Program-made: the position numbers and the translations under genes
Notes under the pieces: model-generated
What the model was told of the DNA's origin: nothing
The model's input: only the letters and a program-made list of their open reading frames with translations
Databases searched by the model: none
Source of the DNA: Mesorhizobium australicum WSM2073
GTDB lineage: Bacteria; Pseudomonadota; Alphaproteobacteria; Rhizobiales; Rhizobiaceae
Length of the DNA: 64,000 nt
Assembly: GCF_000230995.2 (NCBI RefSeq)
Contig: NC_019973.1
Span: 2,060,001 to 2,124,000 of the forward strand
Reading direction: 5' to 3'
In this document: piece after piece, positions 1 to 8,679 of the stretch
How positions within the stretch are numbered: the first letter of the stretch is position 1
How the letters are laid out: every line of letters starts with the position of its first letter

Positions 1-884
1 TGCAGGTCGATGGAGCTCTTGGCCGCACCGAGAATGGTGGCGGAGTCGGTCAACTGGCTCATGACCTTGTCGATCTTGCCGACCATCTGGGTGATGATGT
101 CGTCGGTCACGCCGGCCGCGGTGATATCGAGGTTGTATGCGGAAACATTGTCGATCCTGGGAACCACCGCCCCGGCCGCGGTCTGGCCGGCGGTGTTGGC
201 GGCAATATCCGTGCCGCCGCCGGCGATTGCGGCCGCATAAGCGGTATCATACAGGTCCTGGGCGGCCGCCGTGGAATAGACCGAGGTCTGGCGGTCAAGC
301 GTGCCCTGGTTCTTGACGGCGGTGGAGAGACCGGAATCGAACAGCTTGGTGCTCTCGACATCGATGTCGATCGTCCCGAGCGAGATGGCGCCCGACGATG
401 AGCGATTGAAGGACGACACGATCTTGGCGTCGGCCTGGACGCCATCATTGGCGGCGGCGACCTGCGTCGACGTTACCGAAAGATAATTCGAGCCCGAAAA
501 GGTGGCGGCATCGGCAAAGGACTTCATCTGCGCCTGGAGTGCGGTGATTTCAGTCTGCGTCTTTGCCTTGGCGGCACCCGTCTGGCCGATGGTCGAAAGC
601 AACTTGGTCTTGATCTTGCCGATCGTATCCAGCGCATTGTTCATGCCGGTATAGGCAGTGTCGACTTTCGAGGCGCCCAGGCCGAGCGCGTCCTGGACTG
701 TCGACAGCGCCTGGTTGTCGGAGCGCATCGTTGTGGCGATCGACCAGTAGGCGGCGTTGTCGGAGGCCTCGGAGACCCTGTAGCCCGTCGAGATTCGGGA
801 CTGCGTTTGCTCGAGCGACTTGTTGGTGGCGTTAAGGCTTTGAAGTGCGGTCAACGCCGCGGCGTTCGTCATGATGCTCGCCAA
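1..884 (-). CDS. fla: Flagellin, 3' end outside the window
   Basis: Structural subunit of the flagellar filament, exported by the flagellar type III apparatus. The visible 294 residues hold the conserved N-terminal D0/D1 region (a segment close to ALTALQSLNATNKSLE, then SRISTGYRVSEASDNAAYW) and a variable centre. The stretch still readable at base 1 matches the point about 56 residues before the end of the neighbouring flagellin, so only the C-terminal D0 helix is missing. I start at a TTG (882-884) because AAAGGAG lies 8 nt upstream and the resulting MASIM start matches the paralogue at 1160-2155. The internal ATG at 870-872 is too far from that ribosome site. It has its own leader after the terminator at 1104-1134. 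More flagellin genes may lie beyond the left edge, as in Sinorhizobium. Confidence 0.93.
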   Translation of the reverse strand, partial: MASIMTNAAALTALQSLNATNKSLEQTQSRISTGYRVSEASDNAAYWSIATTMRSDNQALSTVQDALGLGASKVDTAYTGMNNALDTIGKIKTKLLSTIGQTGAAKAKTQTEITALQAQMKSFADAATFSGSNYLSVTSTQVAAANDGVQADAKIVSSFNRSSSGAISLGTIDIDVESTKLFDSGLSTAVKNQGTLDRQTSVYSTAAAQDLYDTAYAAAIAGGGTDIAANTAGQTAAGAVVPRIDNVSAYNLDITAAGVTDDIITQMVGKIDKVMSQLTDSATILGAAKSSIDL

Positions 885-906
885 GAAACTCGCTCCTTTT
901 TCCAGA

Positions 907-925
907 CCGGTCTTTCTCAAACCGG
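907..925 (-). promoter_or_regulatory. Leader hairpin upstream of the first flagellin
   Basis: CCGGT (907-911) pairs with ACCGG (921-925) around a 9-nt loop, just upstream of the AAAGGAG ribosome site of the flagellin starting at 884. A similar CCGG/CCGG hairpin sits in the leader of the second flagellin. It could be a site for post-transcriptional control of flagellin mRNA (FlbT acts on flagellin leaders in Caulobacter), but that is inference. Confidence 0.35.
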
Positions 926-1103
926 CGTTGCCCTCGCGAGCCGCTCGACCCGCTCGTGGATTACCGTCACCCGATCGGGCCGATTCGGCAATCCGTTGTA
1001 AGTCATTGGTTAACCATGACTAGCGCGTTATGGTTAACGGCCTGTTAAAAGCCAGCTTTCGAGGGTTAAGAAACGAGGGTTGCGCGGGGCTGGAGCAAAC
1101 GCA

Positions 1104-1134
1104 AAACGGGCCGCGCTTTTGGCGCGGCCCGTTT
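1104..1134 (-). terminator. Rho-independent terminator after the second flagellin
   Basis: A perfect 13-bp stem (1104-1116 with 1122-1134) encloses a 5-nt loop. On the minus strand the stem ends in a short run of T. It lies 25 nt past the flagellin stop codon at 1160 and isolates that gene from the next flagellin. Confidence 0.85.
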
Positions 1135-1159
1135 GCCTGGTTTGATCGGTCGTGAGGGA

Positions 1160-2155
1160 TCAGCCGCGGAAGAGCGACAGGATCGACTGCGACGAGCCGT
1201 TGGCGATCGACAGCGCCTGGACGCCGAGCTGCTGCTGAACCTGCAGGGCCTGGAGGCGGGTCGATTCCTTGTTCATGTCGGCATCGACGAGCTGGCCGAC
1301 GCCGCGATCGATGGAGTCCATCAGGCTCGAGGTGAAGGTCTTCTGCAGGTCGATGGAGCTCTTGGCGGCGCCGAGCTTGGTGGCAGCGTTGGTCATGCCC
1401 TTCAGCGCGGCATCGACGACGTTCATCATAGCCTGGATCTGGGTGTCGCTCGCAGCGGTGGTGCCCGAGAAGATCTTCAGGCTGGCGACCGAATAAGTGT
1501 CGGTGGCCGCCGCGGCAGCGCCCAAGGTCGGGTTCGAGGCCGCGGCCGCGACGCTGCCATCGGTACCGAGGCGGTCGGCGTCGAGGATACCCTTCGTCAC
1601 GCCGGCAGCAGTGCCGGCTTCATACAGCTTGATGCTTTCCACGTTGACGTCGATCGTCGAGATCGAAACCGCGCCGGTGGCGCTGCGGTTGAAGGCCGAA
1701 ACGATCTTGACGTCGGCCGCGGTCGTGGCGGTGGCGCCGCTGTTGACCGAGAGCATGTTGGTGCCGGAGAAGGTGGCGCCATCGGCATAGGCCTTCAACT
1801 GCTTCTGAAGAGCGGCGATTTCGACCTGGGTCTTTTCCTTGGAAGCGTCCGTCTGGCCGTAGGATGCGGTCAGCTTCTGCTGGATCTGGTTGATGGTCGT
1901 GATCGCGCTGTCCATGCCGGTGTAGGCGGTGTCGACCTTCGAGGCGCCGAGGCCGAGCGCGTCCGAAACGGTGGACATCGCCGAGTTGTCCGAGCGCATC
2001 GTGGTGGCGATCGACCAGTAGGCGGCGTTGTCCGACGCCTGGGAGACGCGATAACCCGTCGAGATGCGGGCCTGGGTGGTGTCGAGGTTCTTCTGGGTGG
2101 CGTTCAAGCTCTGCAGAGCGGTCAACGCCGAGGCGTTGGTCATGATACTGGCCAT
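1160..2155 (-). CDS. fla: Flagellin
   Basis: Complete 331-residue flagellin. The N-terminal D0/D1 helices (MASIMTNASALTALQSL, then ARISTGYRVSQASDNAAYW) and the C-terminal D1/D0 (SSIDLQKTFTSSLMDSIDRG to LSIANGSSQSILSLFRG) are conserved. The centre (about residues 150-240) is the short, variable, surface-exposed part, as in other rhizobial flagellins. The ATG start is shared with its paralogue at 1-884, and AAGG lies upstream. It is followed by a strong terminator and preceded by a leader hairpin at 2191-2211, so it is probably transcribed on its own. Several near-identical stretches are shared with the first flagellin, which would allow recombination between the two. Confidence 0.96.
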   Translation of the reverse strand: MASIMTNASALTALQSLNATQKNLDTTQARISTGYRVSQASDNAAYWSIATTMRSDNSAMSTVSDALGLGASKVDTAYTGMDSAITTINQIQQKLTASYGQTDASKEKTQVEIAALQKQLKAYADGATFSGTNMLSVNSGATATTAADVKIVSAFNRSATGAVSISTIDVNVESIKLYEAGTAAGVTKGILDADRLGTDGSVAAAASNPTLGAAAAATDTYSVASLKIFSGTTAASDTQIQAMMNVVDAALKGMTNAATKLGAAKSSIDLQKTFTSSLMDSIDRGVGQLVDADMNKESTRLQALQVQQQLGVQALSIANGSSQSILSLFRG

Positions 2156-2190
2156 GGCTACTCGTACCTTGTTTTACAGGGTGTTTTTTG

Positions 2191-2211
2191 CATACCGGTT
2201 TGTCCGGTATG
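2191..2211 (-). promoter_or_regulatory. Leader hairpin upstream of the second flagellin
   Basis: An 8-bp perfect stem (CATACCGG at 2191-2198 with CCGGTATG at 2204-2211) and a 5-nt loop, about 35 nt before the flagellin ATG. On the minus strand it is followed by a run of six A. The shared CCGG core with the hairpin at 907-925 suggests a common regulatory role. A Rhizobiales flagellar leader RNA motif has been described, but I cannot tell whether this is a member. Confidence 0.45.
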
Positions 2212-2397
2212 ACGGAGCGGCATCATGCCAATGACCGTTGCGTTTGGGTCACCCGCCATCTGCGAGCGACTATGGCGGCGAGTCCCTACCAAAGGACTAA
2301 ACTGGACGGTTAATCGAAAATAATTCGGAGGAATTCGATGACGCGGCGCGCTGCCTCATTCCGCAGGCAGGGCATACCCGATGTCGAGCACGCACGG

Positions 2398-3129
2398 TCA
2401 GGTGAAAGAGCGCACCAGGCTGCCGACGAGCAGGTTCCAGCCGTCGATCAGGACAAAGAACAGGATCTTGAACGGCAACGACACGACCGTGGGCGGCAGC
2501 ATCATCATGCCCATCGCCATGGTGATGGTGGCCACGATCAGGTCGATGACCAGGAATGGCAGCACGATCAGGAAGCCGATCTCGAAGCCGCGCCGGATCT
2601 CGGAGATCATGAAGGCAGGCACCAGGATGCGCAGGTCGACCGTCTCCTTCGCAACGACCTGGCCGCGTTCGCGGGCGAGGTCCGCGAAAAGGTCGAAATC
2701 CTTGTCGCGCACATTGTGCAGCATGAAGGTGCGGAACGGATCGGAAATCTTCTCGAAGGCCTCTGTCTGGCTGATCTGATTGTCCATCAACGGCTTGACG
2801 CCGGTATTCCACGCCTGATCGAAGGTCGGCGCCATGACATAAAAGGTCATGAACAGCGACAGCGAAATGAGGATGAGGTTCGCCGGCGTCGATTGCAGGC
2901 CAATGCCGGCACGCAGGATGGAGAAGGCGATGACGAAGCGGGTGAAGCTGGTCACCATGATCAGCAGCCCCGGCGCCACCGACAGCACGGTGAGCAGGCC
3001 GAACATCTGGATGATGTAGCCGACGGTGGCGCCATCGGCCTTGCCGATGCCGCCAAGGTCCAGTTGCTGGGCCGCCGCGACGGAGGTGGCGGCGCCAATC
3101 AGTGCCGCGGCAAGAAGGAATTTTCTCAT
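2398..3129 (-). CDS. fliP: Flagellar export gate protein FliP
   Basis: Core membrane protein of the flagellar type III export gate (FliP/FliQ/FliR). The 243-residue product has a cleavable signal peptide (MRKFLLAAALIGAATSVAAA), an early membrane segment (IQMFGLLTVLSVAPGLLIMV) and a strongly conserved segment with TSFTRFVIAFSILR. A membrane-rich C-terminal half ends ILFFVLIDGWNLLVGSL. The reading frame is open upstream to 3351, but the ATG at 3129 gives a proper signal peptide and overlaps the fliL stop codon by four bases (ATGA). That coupling with fliL is the usual rhizobial arrangement. It is the last gene of the basal-body series before the flagellins. Confidence 0.95.
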   Translation of the reverse strand: MRKFLLAAALIGAATSVAAAQQLDLGGIGKADGATVGYIIQMFGLLTVLSVAPGLLIMVTSFTRFVIAFSILRAGIGLQSTPANLILISLSLFMTFYVMAPTFDQAWNTGVKPLMDNQISQTEAFEKISDPFRTFMLHNVRDKDFDLFADLARERGQVVAKETVDLRILVPAFMISEIRRGFEIGFLIVLPFLVIDLIVATITMAMGMMMLPPTVVSLPFKILFFVLIDGWNLLVGSLVRSFT

Positions 3130-3620
3130 TCGAGCAGCAATGTCCTGACGAGAACCTGTTTGACGTGCCCCTGACTGCGGATCGAGGCGCGTTCGTCGAG
3201 ATCGGCCTTCAGATGCTGGTAGCCGCTGGCGCCTTCGATCTGGTGCATCTTGAGGGTACGCACGAAGGCCAGAAGATCCTGCTGGACGTCCTCCGCCATC
3301 GCCGGCGGCTGCGGGGCGTCGTAGACCACGGACACTTCCATCCTGATCCAAGTGTCCGCGGGCGAGGCGATGTTGGTGGTGATCGGCGCCAGCGCGACGA
3401 GCGTCGGCCCCGCGCCAGCTTGTTGAGCGGCTTCGGGCTGGGGTACCTTGCCCTCGTTTTCAGGCGCGACTGGCACCGACGATGGTGCGCCGACGCCCTT
3501 GAGATAACCGCCCGACATCCAGCCCATGCCGATGGCGGCGGCCGTCACCACGAGCAGCATGGCGCCCTGCACGGCAAGGGAAGGACCCTTGCGAGGCTGA
3601 ATCTGATCGACATTGGCCAT
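3126..3620 (-). CDS. fliL: Flagellar basal-body associated protein FliL
   Basis: Single-pass inner membrane protein that surrounds the stator and supports torque generation. Its 164 residues consist of a short cytoplasmic tail, one membrane span (about 20-42, GAMLLVVTAAAIGMGW) and a periplasmic domain. The periplasmic domain has the FliL pattern WIRMEVSVVYD and a conserved end (VKQVLVRTLLLE). It overlaps fliP by four bases and starts 20 nt after the flgH stop codon, so it belongs to the same transcript. Confidence 0.93.
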   Translation of the reverse strand: MANVDQIQPRKGPSLAVQGAMLLVVTAAAIGMGWMSGGYLKGVGAPSSVPVAPENEGKVPQPEAAQQAGAGPTLVALAPITTNIASPADTWIRMEVSVVYDAPQPPAMAEDVQQDLLAFVRTLKMHQIEGASGYQHLKADLDERASIRSQGHVKQVLVRTLLLE

Positions 3621-3640
3621 GGTGCCGCGCTCTCCAATGC

Positions 3641-4345
3641 CTAGAACGGAAGAACCTGGTCGAGGACCTGCTGGCCATAAGCCGGCTGCTGGACCTCGCT
3701 GACGCGGCCACGGCCGCCATAGGAGATGCGCGCCTCGGCGATGCGTTCATAGGAGATGGTGTTTTCCGCGCCGATGTCCGACGGGCGCACCATGCCGGCG
3801 ATGGTGAGCACCCTGAGCTCGTAGTTGACGCGCACTTCCTGGGAACCCCTGATCATCAAATTGCCGTTGGGCAGGACCTCGGTGACGACGGCGGCGACGT
3901 TGAGCTCCAGGTTTTCGGAGCGCTTGATTTCGCCGTCGGCATTGGTTTCGGTGCTGGAACTCAAGCCGGCGTCGCCCTTGCCGCTGGTGCTGTTGCCTTC
4001 CCATCCGAGCGTGACGTCATAACCCAGCTTGCGTGCGGCGGTGCGGCTCCGGTCGTTCTGGTTCTTGAAGTTGGCCTTGTCGTTGAGCTTGATCCTGACG
4101 GTCAGGATGTCGCCTTCGCGCAGCGCCCTGGGATCGGTGAACAGCCGGCTCTGGCGGTCGTCCCACAAAGAGAACTTCTTGACCGGCGCGGCGGGCGGCT
4201 GAGGATAGCTGTAGGGTGCTGCCCCGTCGCCGCCGATGCCCGAACCGACCGGCGACAGCGATGGTTCCCTACCGATTTCCTTGAAATTGGTTGCGCAGCC
4301 GGACAAGGCTGCCGCCGCGCACAGGATGAGCATTCTGCGGATCAT
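3641..4345 (-). CDS. flgH: Flagellar L-ring lipoprotein FlgH
   Basis: Outer-membrane lipoprotein that forms the L-ring bushing around the rod. The 234-residue product begins MIRRMLILCAAAALSGC, a lipoprotein signal with the lipidated Cys at residue 17. The FlgH core follows: FSLWDDRQSRLFTDPRA, GDILTVRIKLNDKA, then NGNLMIRGSQEVRVNYE and the end GQQVLDQVLPF. The ATG at 4345 gives this signal peptide and overlaps the motE stop by four bases. The frame stays open further upstream to 5095, but only as a shadow of motE. Size and motifs are normal for the family. Confidence 0.95.
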   Translation of the reverse strand: MIRRMLILCAAAALSGCATNFKEIGREPSLSPVGSGIGGDGAAPYSYPQPPAAPVKKFSLWDDRQSRLFTDPRALREGDILTVRIKLNDKANFKNQNDRSRTAARKLGYDVTLGWEGNSTSGKGDAGLSSSTETNADGEIKRSENLELNVAAVVTEVLPNGNLMIRGSQEVRVNYELRVLTIAGMVRPSDIGAENTISYERIAEARISYGGRGRVSEVQQPAYGQQVLDQVLPF

Positions 4346-4929
4346 GACGGATCTACCCTTCGGGCTGCGCTGGCCATGATGCCGGTGAGCGTCGCCGCCG
4401 CCTTCTGGTCCATTTCGTTGAGGATGACACCCGCCTTCCGTGAATCGAGCTTCATCAGGATGGCCGCGGCGAGGTCCGCATTGACGATCGCCAGGCGTTC
4501 GGCCGCCGCATCGGGCTTCATGCCGGCATAGATCTTGACGACGCCGTCCTCGGCCCGGGCCAGAAACACCTCGCGCCGCTTCAACCAGGTTTCGTATTCG
4601 GCTTTCTTTGCGTCCAGCGCCTTCATGCGCTCGTCGATGCCTGCCTGCAGCTGTTTTAACTCCTCCGCCTGCAAGGCATAGCGGCGGTCGCGCGCGGCGT
4701 CGGCGATGTTGGAGCAGAAGCGCTCGATCTCGCTCTGGTCCGGCGCCTTTTCTCGTGTCAGTTGCTGCGGTGCGACCGCGGGCTGCGCTCCGGGCAGAAT
4801 CTGACGAACGACATCCTCGCCGCGTGCGCCGCAGCTCGAAACGGACATGGCCGCGAGGACCGTGGCCGCGAACAAGATTGCGCTGGGAGGGCGTCCTTGA
4901 TGGGATGAGAGGGAGGTGATCATCGGCAT
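4342..4929 (-). CDS. motE: Flagellar motility protein MotE
   Basis: In Sinorhizobium, MotE is a periplasmic chaperone that stabilises MotC and helps stator function. This 195-residue protein starts with a hydrophobic leader containing a lipobox-like AAMSVSSC. A coiled-coil region follows at about residues 80-125 (Leu/Lys/Glu-rich, with KKAEYETWLKRREVFLA). It ends in an MgtE-N-like helical domain (about 135-190, YAGMKPDAAAERLAIVN, then LNEMDQKAAATLTGIM). It lies between flgI (2 nt gap) and flgH (4 nt overlap), where rhizobial clusters usually carry it. The name rests on this context plus the MgtE-like repeat. Confidence 0.85.
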   Translation of the reverse strand: MPMITSLSSHQGRPPSAILFAATVLAAMSVSSCGARGEDVVRQILPGAQPAVAPQQLTREKAPDQSEIERFCSNIADAARDRRYALQAEELKQLQAGIDERMKALDAKKAEYETWLKRREVFLARAEDGVVKIYAGMKPDAAAERLAIVNADLAAAILMKLDSRKAGVILNEMDQKAAATLTGIMASAARRVDPS

Positions 4930-4931
4930 CG

Positions 4932-6173
4932 CTATTGGAGAACCAGATCGGCTTGCAAGGCGCCGGCCGACTTGATGCCTTGCAGGATGGCAATGATGCC
5001 GTCCGGCTTGACGCCGAGACGGTTGAGGCCGGAAACGAGAGTTTGCAGGTCGGGCCCGTCGAGCACGGCGACGCGGGCGTTGGGCCGGGTGGCATCGATG
5101 GCTGTGAACGGTTCGACGGCGGTTTCGCCCTTAGAGAAGGGTTCGGGCTGCACGACGCGCGGCGCTTCCGTAATGCGCACCGTCAGCGTGCCGTGGCTGA
5201 TGGCGACACGTGAGATCTTGACGTCGTTGCCGATGACGATGGTACCGGTGCGCTCGTCGATGACGACGCGGGCCGGCGTGTCGGACTCGACCACCAGGTT
5301 TTCGATCTCGGCATAGAAGCGGGCCGCCGAAACGCTCTTCGGCCGCCTGATCTGCACGGTGCGGGAATCGCGCTCCGCCGCCACGCGCATGCCGAAGCGC
5401 TGGGCGGTGTAGTCGTTGATCGCGTCCGCGATGCGGATGGCGGTGGAGAAATCGGGATTGCGCAATTGCAGCGTCAGCGTCGACTGGTCATCGAACTCGG
5501 CCTTCACCTGCCGCTCGATTATGGCCCCGTTCGGCACGCGGCCGGCGGTCGGTACGCCTTGCGTCAACTGCTCGGCCTGGCCTTGAGCGGTGAAACCGGA
5601 AACGATGACCGCGCCCTGGCCGACGGCGTAGATCTCCCCGTCCGCCGCCTTCAGCGGCGTCATGATCAGCGTGCCGCCGGCAAGCGAGGTAGCGTCGCCC
5701 ATCGAGGAGACGTCGATGTCGATGCGGGCGCCGGACTGCACATAGGGCGGCATGTTGGCGGTGACGATGACGGCGGCGACGTTCTTGGCGCGTGCGCTGC
5801 CGCCTTCGGTGGCGATGCCGAGATTTTCGAGCATGGCGCGGATCGACTGTTCGGTGAACGGCGAGTTGCGCAGGCTGTCGCCGGATCCGGCGAGCCCGAT
5901 GACGAGGCCGTAGCCGACGAGCTGGTTGTCGCGCGAACTCTGCAGCTGCGCGATATCCTTGATGCGCGAGGCGACCTGGCCAGGCGGCAGCGAGCTTGGT
6001 CCGGGCGAAACGCGGAACATGCGCGTGGTGGTGGCGGGATCATATTCGGGATCGTCGTAGACACCGCCATTCCTGGCGGCGAGTTCGCGCTTGGCCTTGG
6101 GCGTCAGGCCATCGGCTAGTGCCGGCTGCAGACCGAGCGTGGCCGCAATCAGAAGGGCAAGCGGGCGCATCAT
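4932..6173 (-). CDS. flgI: Flagellar P-ring protein FlgI
   Basis: Periplasmic P-ring subunit that forms a bushing for the rod in the peptidoglycan layer. It is 413 residues long. After a signal peptide (MMRPLALLIAATLGLQPALA) there is an extra, probably flexible stretch of about 45 residues (KAKRELAARNGG to SSLPPGQ) before the canonical FlgI start (SRIKDIAQLQSSRDNQLVGY). The core is typical: GTLIMTPLKAADGEIYAVGQ, the VVIDERTGTIVIG motif, and the end GIKSAGALQADLVLQ. Most FlgI proteins are nearer 370 residues, so the insert explains the extra length. It overlaps flgA by four bases. Confidence 0.95.
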   Translation of the reverse strand: MMRPLALLIAATLGLQPALADGLTPKAKRELAARNGGVYDDPEYDPATTTRMFRVSPGPSSLPPGQVASRIKDIAQLQSSRDNQLVGYGLVIGLAGSGDSLRNSPFTEQSIRAMLENLGIATEGGSARAKNVAAVIVTANMPPYVQSGARIDIDVSSMGDATSLAGGTLIMTPLKAADGEIYAVGQGAVIVSGFTAQGQAEQLTQGVPTAGRVPNGAIIERQVKAEFDDQSTLTLQLRNPDFSTAIRIADAINDYTAQRFGMRVAAERDSRTVQIRRPKSVSAARFYAEIENLVVESDTPARVVIDERTGTIVIGNDVKISRVAISHGTLTVRITEAPRVVQPEPFSKGETAVEPFTAIDATRPNARVAVLDGPDLQTLVSGLNRLGVKPDGIIAILQGIKSAGALQADLVLQ

Positions 6174-6685
6174 GAAGCGCCGACCTGGATGGTGCCGTCG
6201 GCCATCACCGTGCCCGAGAGAATCTTGCCGCTGTCGCTGTTGCGGACCTTGATGAAGTCGCCCGCCGAACCCGGCTGCAAGGTCACGGCGGTGGCCGTGA
6301 TCGTCAGCCCGCCGGCGACGAAGAAGACCTGCACAGCGGCACCCTGCTCGACCAGCCAGGCCTCACGGACGGCGACTGAAGGAATGTAGCGGCCGGGCAG
6401 CAGCGTGCGCTTGGCGATCTTGCCCTGCAATTCCTCGGAACGGGTCGCAACAGCATCGGGCTTATGCTTGCCGGGGATGAGGGTGACCTGCTTCAGGGCG
6501 GTGAGTTCAATGGTCTCGCCGGGATAAATGACCCGGTTGGGGATCAGCACGACCTCGCCAGCAGGTTGGTTGCTGGCGATCTGGTTGGCCGAGTCCTGGG
6601 CGAAAGCCGGCATGCCGCAGGCTACCAGCGCAAGGGCGAGCGCGGCGCGACGGAATGCGGAGCAGGAGATCGGCATGGCCATCAT
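6170..6685 (-). CDS. flgA: P-ring assembly chaperone FlgA
   Basis: Periplasmic chaperone for polymerisation of FlgI into the P-ring. The 171-residue product has a signal peptide (hydrophobic LALALVACGMPAFA), the beta-clip/SAF-like segment VVLIPNRVIYPGETIEL, and LLPGRYIPSVAVREAWLVEQ. It ends in the conserved C-terminal part VFFVAGGLTITATAVTLQPG and ADGTIQVGAS. It starts 3 nt after the flgG stop codon and overlaps flgI by four bases, so translation of the two is probably coupled. Confidence 0.93.
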   Translation of the reverse strand: MMAMPISCSAFRRAALALALVACGMPAFAQDSANQIASNQPAGEVVLIPNRVIYPGETIELTALKQVTLIPGKHKPDAVATRSEELQGKIAKRTLLPGRYIPSVAVREAWLVEQGAAVQVFFVAGGLTITATAVTLQPGSAGDFIKVRNSDSGKILSGTVMADGTIQVGAS

Positions 6686-6688
6686 CCG

Positions 6689-7477
6689 TTACCTGATGTT
6701 CTTGGAGACGACGGAGGCCATGTCGTCGGCGGCCTGGATGACCTTGGAGTTCATTTCATAGGCGCGCTGCGCCGAGATCAGTTCGGTGATTTCCTTGACC
6801 GGGTCGACATTGGAGGCCTCGAGATAGCCTTGCTGGATGGTGGCGAAGCCGGGATCGCCGGGCACGCCGACATTGGCCGGGCCGGAAGCCGTTGTCTCCT
6901 GGAAGAGATTGTCGCCGAGCGGCGCGAGGCCCGCCTCGTTGGCGAAGTTGACGATCTGGAGCTGGCCGAGGTTCTGCAGGTCGGTCTGGCCGTCGATGCG
7001 GGCGAAGACCTGGCCGGTCTTGTTGACGATGACTTCGACCGCATCAGTCGGCACGGTGATGGCCGGAATGACACTGGCGCCGTCCACCGTCACCAGCTGG
7101 CCGGTGGCGTTGGTGTTGAAGGCGCCGGCGCGCGTATAGAGCGTGCCGCCATCGGCACCCTCGATCTGGAACCAGCCCCTGCCGGTGAGCGCCATGTCGA
7201 AGCTGTTGCCGGTGCTGGTCAGTTCACCCTGGGTGTGGACGTTGCGCACGGCGGTCGTCTTGACGCCGAGACCGATCGAAACGCCTTCCGGCACCAGCGA
7301 GGCGTTGGAGCGGTTGGGCACACCTTGCGTGCGATCGACCTGGTAGAGCAGGTCGGAGAATTCGGCGCGCGCGCGCTTGTAGCCGGTGGTGTTGATGTTG
7401 GCGATGTTGTTGGCGATGACTTCCAGATTGGTCTGCTGGGCATTCATGCCGGTGGCGGCGATGGCGAGTGCTTTCAT
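6689..7477 (-). CDS. flgG: Distal rod protein FlgG
   Basis: Forms the distal rod of the flagellum. Its 262 residues match the family length. It has the rod/hook N-terminal motif ([20 protein letters not shown], then [19 protein letters not shown]), the FlgG-specific central part ([20 protein letters not shown]) and the C-terminal D0 signature ([20 protein letters not shown], then [17 protein letters not shown]). It follows fliE by 10 nt in the minus-strand transcript. Confidence 0.97.
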   Translation of the reverse strand: MKALAIAATGMNAQQTNLEVIANNIANINTTGYKRARAEFSDLLYQVDRTQGVPNRSNASLVPEGVSIGLGVKTTAVRNVHTQGELTSTGNSFDMALTGRGWFQIEGADGGTLYTRAGAFNTNATGQLVTVDGASVIPAITVPTDAVEVIVNKTGQVFARIDGQTDLQNLGQLQIVNFANEAGLAPLGDNLFQETTASGPANVGVPGDPGFATIQQGYLEASNVDPVKEITELISAQRAYEMNSKVIQAADDMASVVSKNIR

Positions 7478-7487
7478 GGCCTGCTCC

Positions 7488-7811
7488 TCAGATGCCCATG
7501 CGACTGACTTCGAGATAGGCCGAGACCACCTTGTCGCGGATGGCGACGGCGGTCTGCAGCGCCTGCTGGGCGCTCATCACGGCATCGACCACCTGGCGGG
7601 TGTCGGCGTCGCCCTTGAGCGCCTGCATCGACACCTGCTCGGCATTCTGCATGGTGCTGACGGTCTTGGAGGCAGCCTGGCTCACCGCTTCGGCGAAGGA
7701 GGTGCCAAGGTTGCCCGATGCCGCCGGCGCAACGCCACCCTGCAGCAGATCGGTGGCTGTATGGCCCAGCCCAGGCTTCAGGTTAAGCGCGCCGATGCCG
7801 TTGACGATCAT
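7488..7811 (-). CDS. fliE: MS-ring/rod junction protein FliE
   Basis: Adaptor joining the MS ring to the proximal rod and an early export substrate. The 107-residue protein has the family's helical C-terminal half, with [20 protein letters not shown], the segment [15 protein letters not shown] and the usual Met-Gly-Ile end. Its start overlaps the flgC stop codon by four bases, giving a coupled flgB-flgC-fliE unit, which is conserved in most flagellated bacteria. Confidence 0.93.
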   Translation of the reverse strand: MIVNGIGALNLKPGLGHTATDLLQGGVAPAASGNLGTSFAEAVSQAASKTVSTMQNAEQVSMQALKGDADTRQVVDAVMSAQQALQTAVAIRDKVVSAYLEVSRMGI

Positions 7812-8224
7812 TGGTTCCTCATCAGGTCGATGGTCATTGAAATGAGGTCACGCGCCTGCTTCACGACCTGCAGGTTGGCCTCGTAGGAGCGGTTGGCTTC
7901 GGTCATGTCGGCCATCTCGATCAGCACGTTCACATTGGGCATCTTGACGTAGCCCTTGTCGTCGGCGGCCTCGTTGCCGGGCTGGAATTCGACGGGAAAA
8001 TTGCTCGGGTCGCGGTCGATCGAATTCACCTCCACCGTCGAGCTGCCGGAGGCCCGGTCGAGTTCGGAGACGAAGCTGATGGTCTTGCGGCGATACGGGT
8101 CGGCGCCCGGCGTGGTTCCTGTCGACTGGGCGTTGGCGAGGTTCTCCGAAACCACGCGCAGGCGCTCGGACTGAGCGCCGAGGCCTGATGCTGCGACTTT
8201 GAGGGCTGCGGTCAGTGCGTCCAT
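7808..8224 (-). CDS. flgC: Proximal rod protein FlgC
   Basis: Proximal rod subunit of 138 residues. It shows the rod motif near the N-terminus ([20 protein letters not shown], then [20 protein letters not shown]) and the FlgC signature ([19 protein letters not shown], then [20 protein letters not shown]). It lies 2 nt after flgB and overlaps fliE by four bases. Confidence 0.97.
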   Translation of the reverse strand: MDALTAALKVAASGLGAQSERLRVVSENLANAQSTGTTPGADPYRRKTISFVSELDRASGSSTVEVNSIDRDPSNFPVEFQPGNEAADDKGYVKMPNVNVLIEMADMTEANRSYEANLQVVKQARDLISMTIDLMRNQ

Positions 8225-8226
8225 GG

Positions 8227-8607
8227 TCAGCTCTTCACCGCCATCATCATCATTGAGTGGAATGCCTTGACGATGGCCGTGTTGAGTTCGAAGGAGCGGC
8301 GCACCTCGCCGGCCTTGAGAAGCTGGTCTTCAAGCACGACCGTGTTCTTGGAGGGCATGACCACGCCGTCGTCTTCCTGCGGCTTGATGGAGAAGCCGGC
8401 ATTGGTCGCCGCAGTGCCGAGATGGCCGGGCTCGGTGATCTGGAGCGACACCGCAGTGCGGTCGAGCACCTTCTCGAACGGCTCGACATCGTTTGCCGTG
8501 TAGCCCGGCGTGTTGGCATTGGCGATGTTGCCGGCGACCGCCGACTGACGTACCGACAGCCACTGCGCTTGCTTGGCGGCGAGATCGAAAAGGGAAACAG
8601 GCTCCAT
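8227..8607 (-). CDS. flgB: Proximal rod protein FlgB
   Basis: Proximal rod subunit, 126 residues with the start chosen here. The motif [20 protein letters not shown] sits near the N-terminus and the conserved end is [21 protein letters not shown] start at ATG 8607 because GGAG lies 6 nt upstream. An in-frame ATG at 8631 would add eight residues (MGTCPEIP) with no homologous character. About 190 nt separate it from the preceding orphan gene, and this gap carries a repeat (8680-8778) and may hold a promoter. Confidence 0.94.
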   Translation of the reverse strand: MEPVSLFDLAAKQAQWLSVRQSAVAGNIANANTPGYTANDVEPFEKVLDRTAVSLQITEPGHLGTAATNAGFSIKPQEDDGVVMPSKNTVVLEDQLLKAGEVRRSFELNTAIVKAFHSMMMMAVKS

Positions 8608-8679
8608 GGGAATCTCCGGGCATGTGCCCAAAGACTAGGACGCCAGTCTTGCGCGGACCTTGCGATCGGTCGCTAGAAC

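Noticed and set aside
1133..2212. A 359-codon plus-strand frame over the second flagellin
   Set aside because: It is the antisense of a clear flagellin gene; the Gly/Arg/Asp-rich product is typical of high-GC shadow frames.
2165..2240. A sigma-54 promoter before the second flagellin
   Set aside because: A TTGGCATGATGCCG string looks similar, but the -24/-12 spacing is wrong.
3641..5095. FlgH as a 484-residue protein
   Set aside because: The upstream half overlaps motE out of frame and has no homologous character; the lipoprotein signal starts at 4345.
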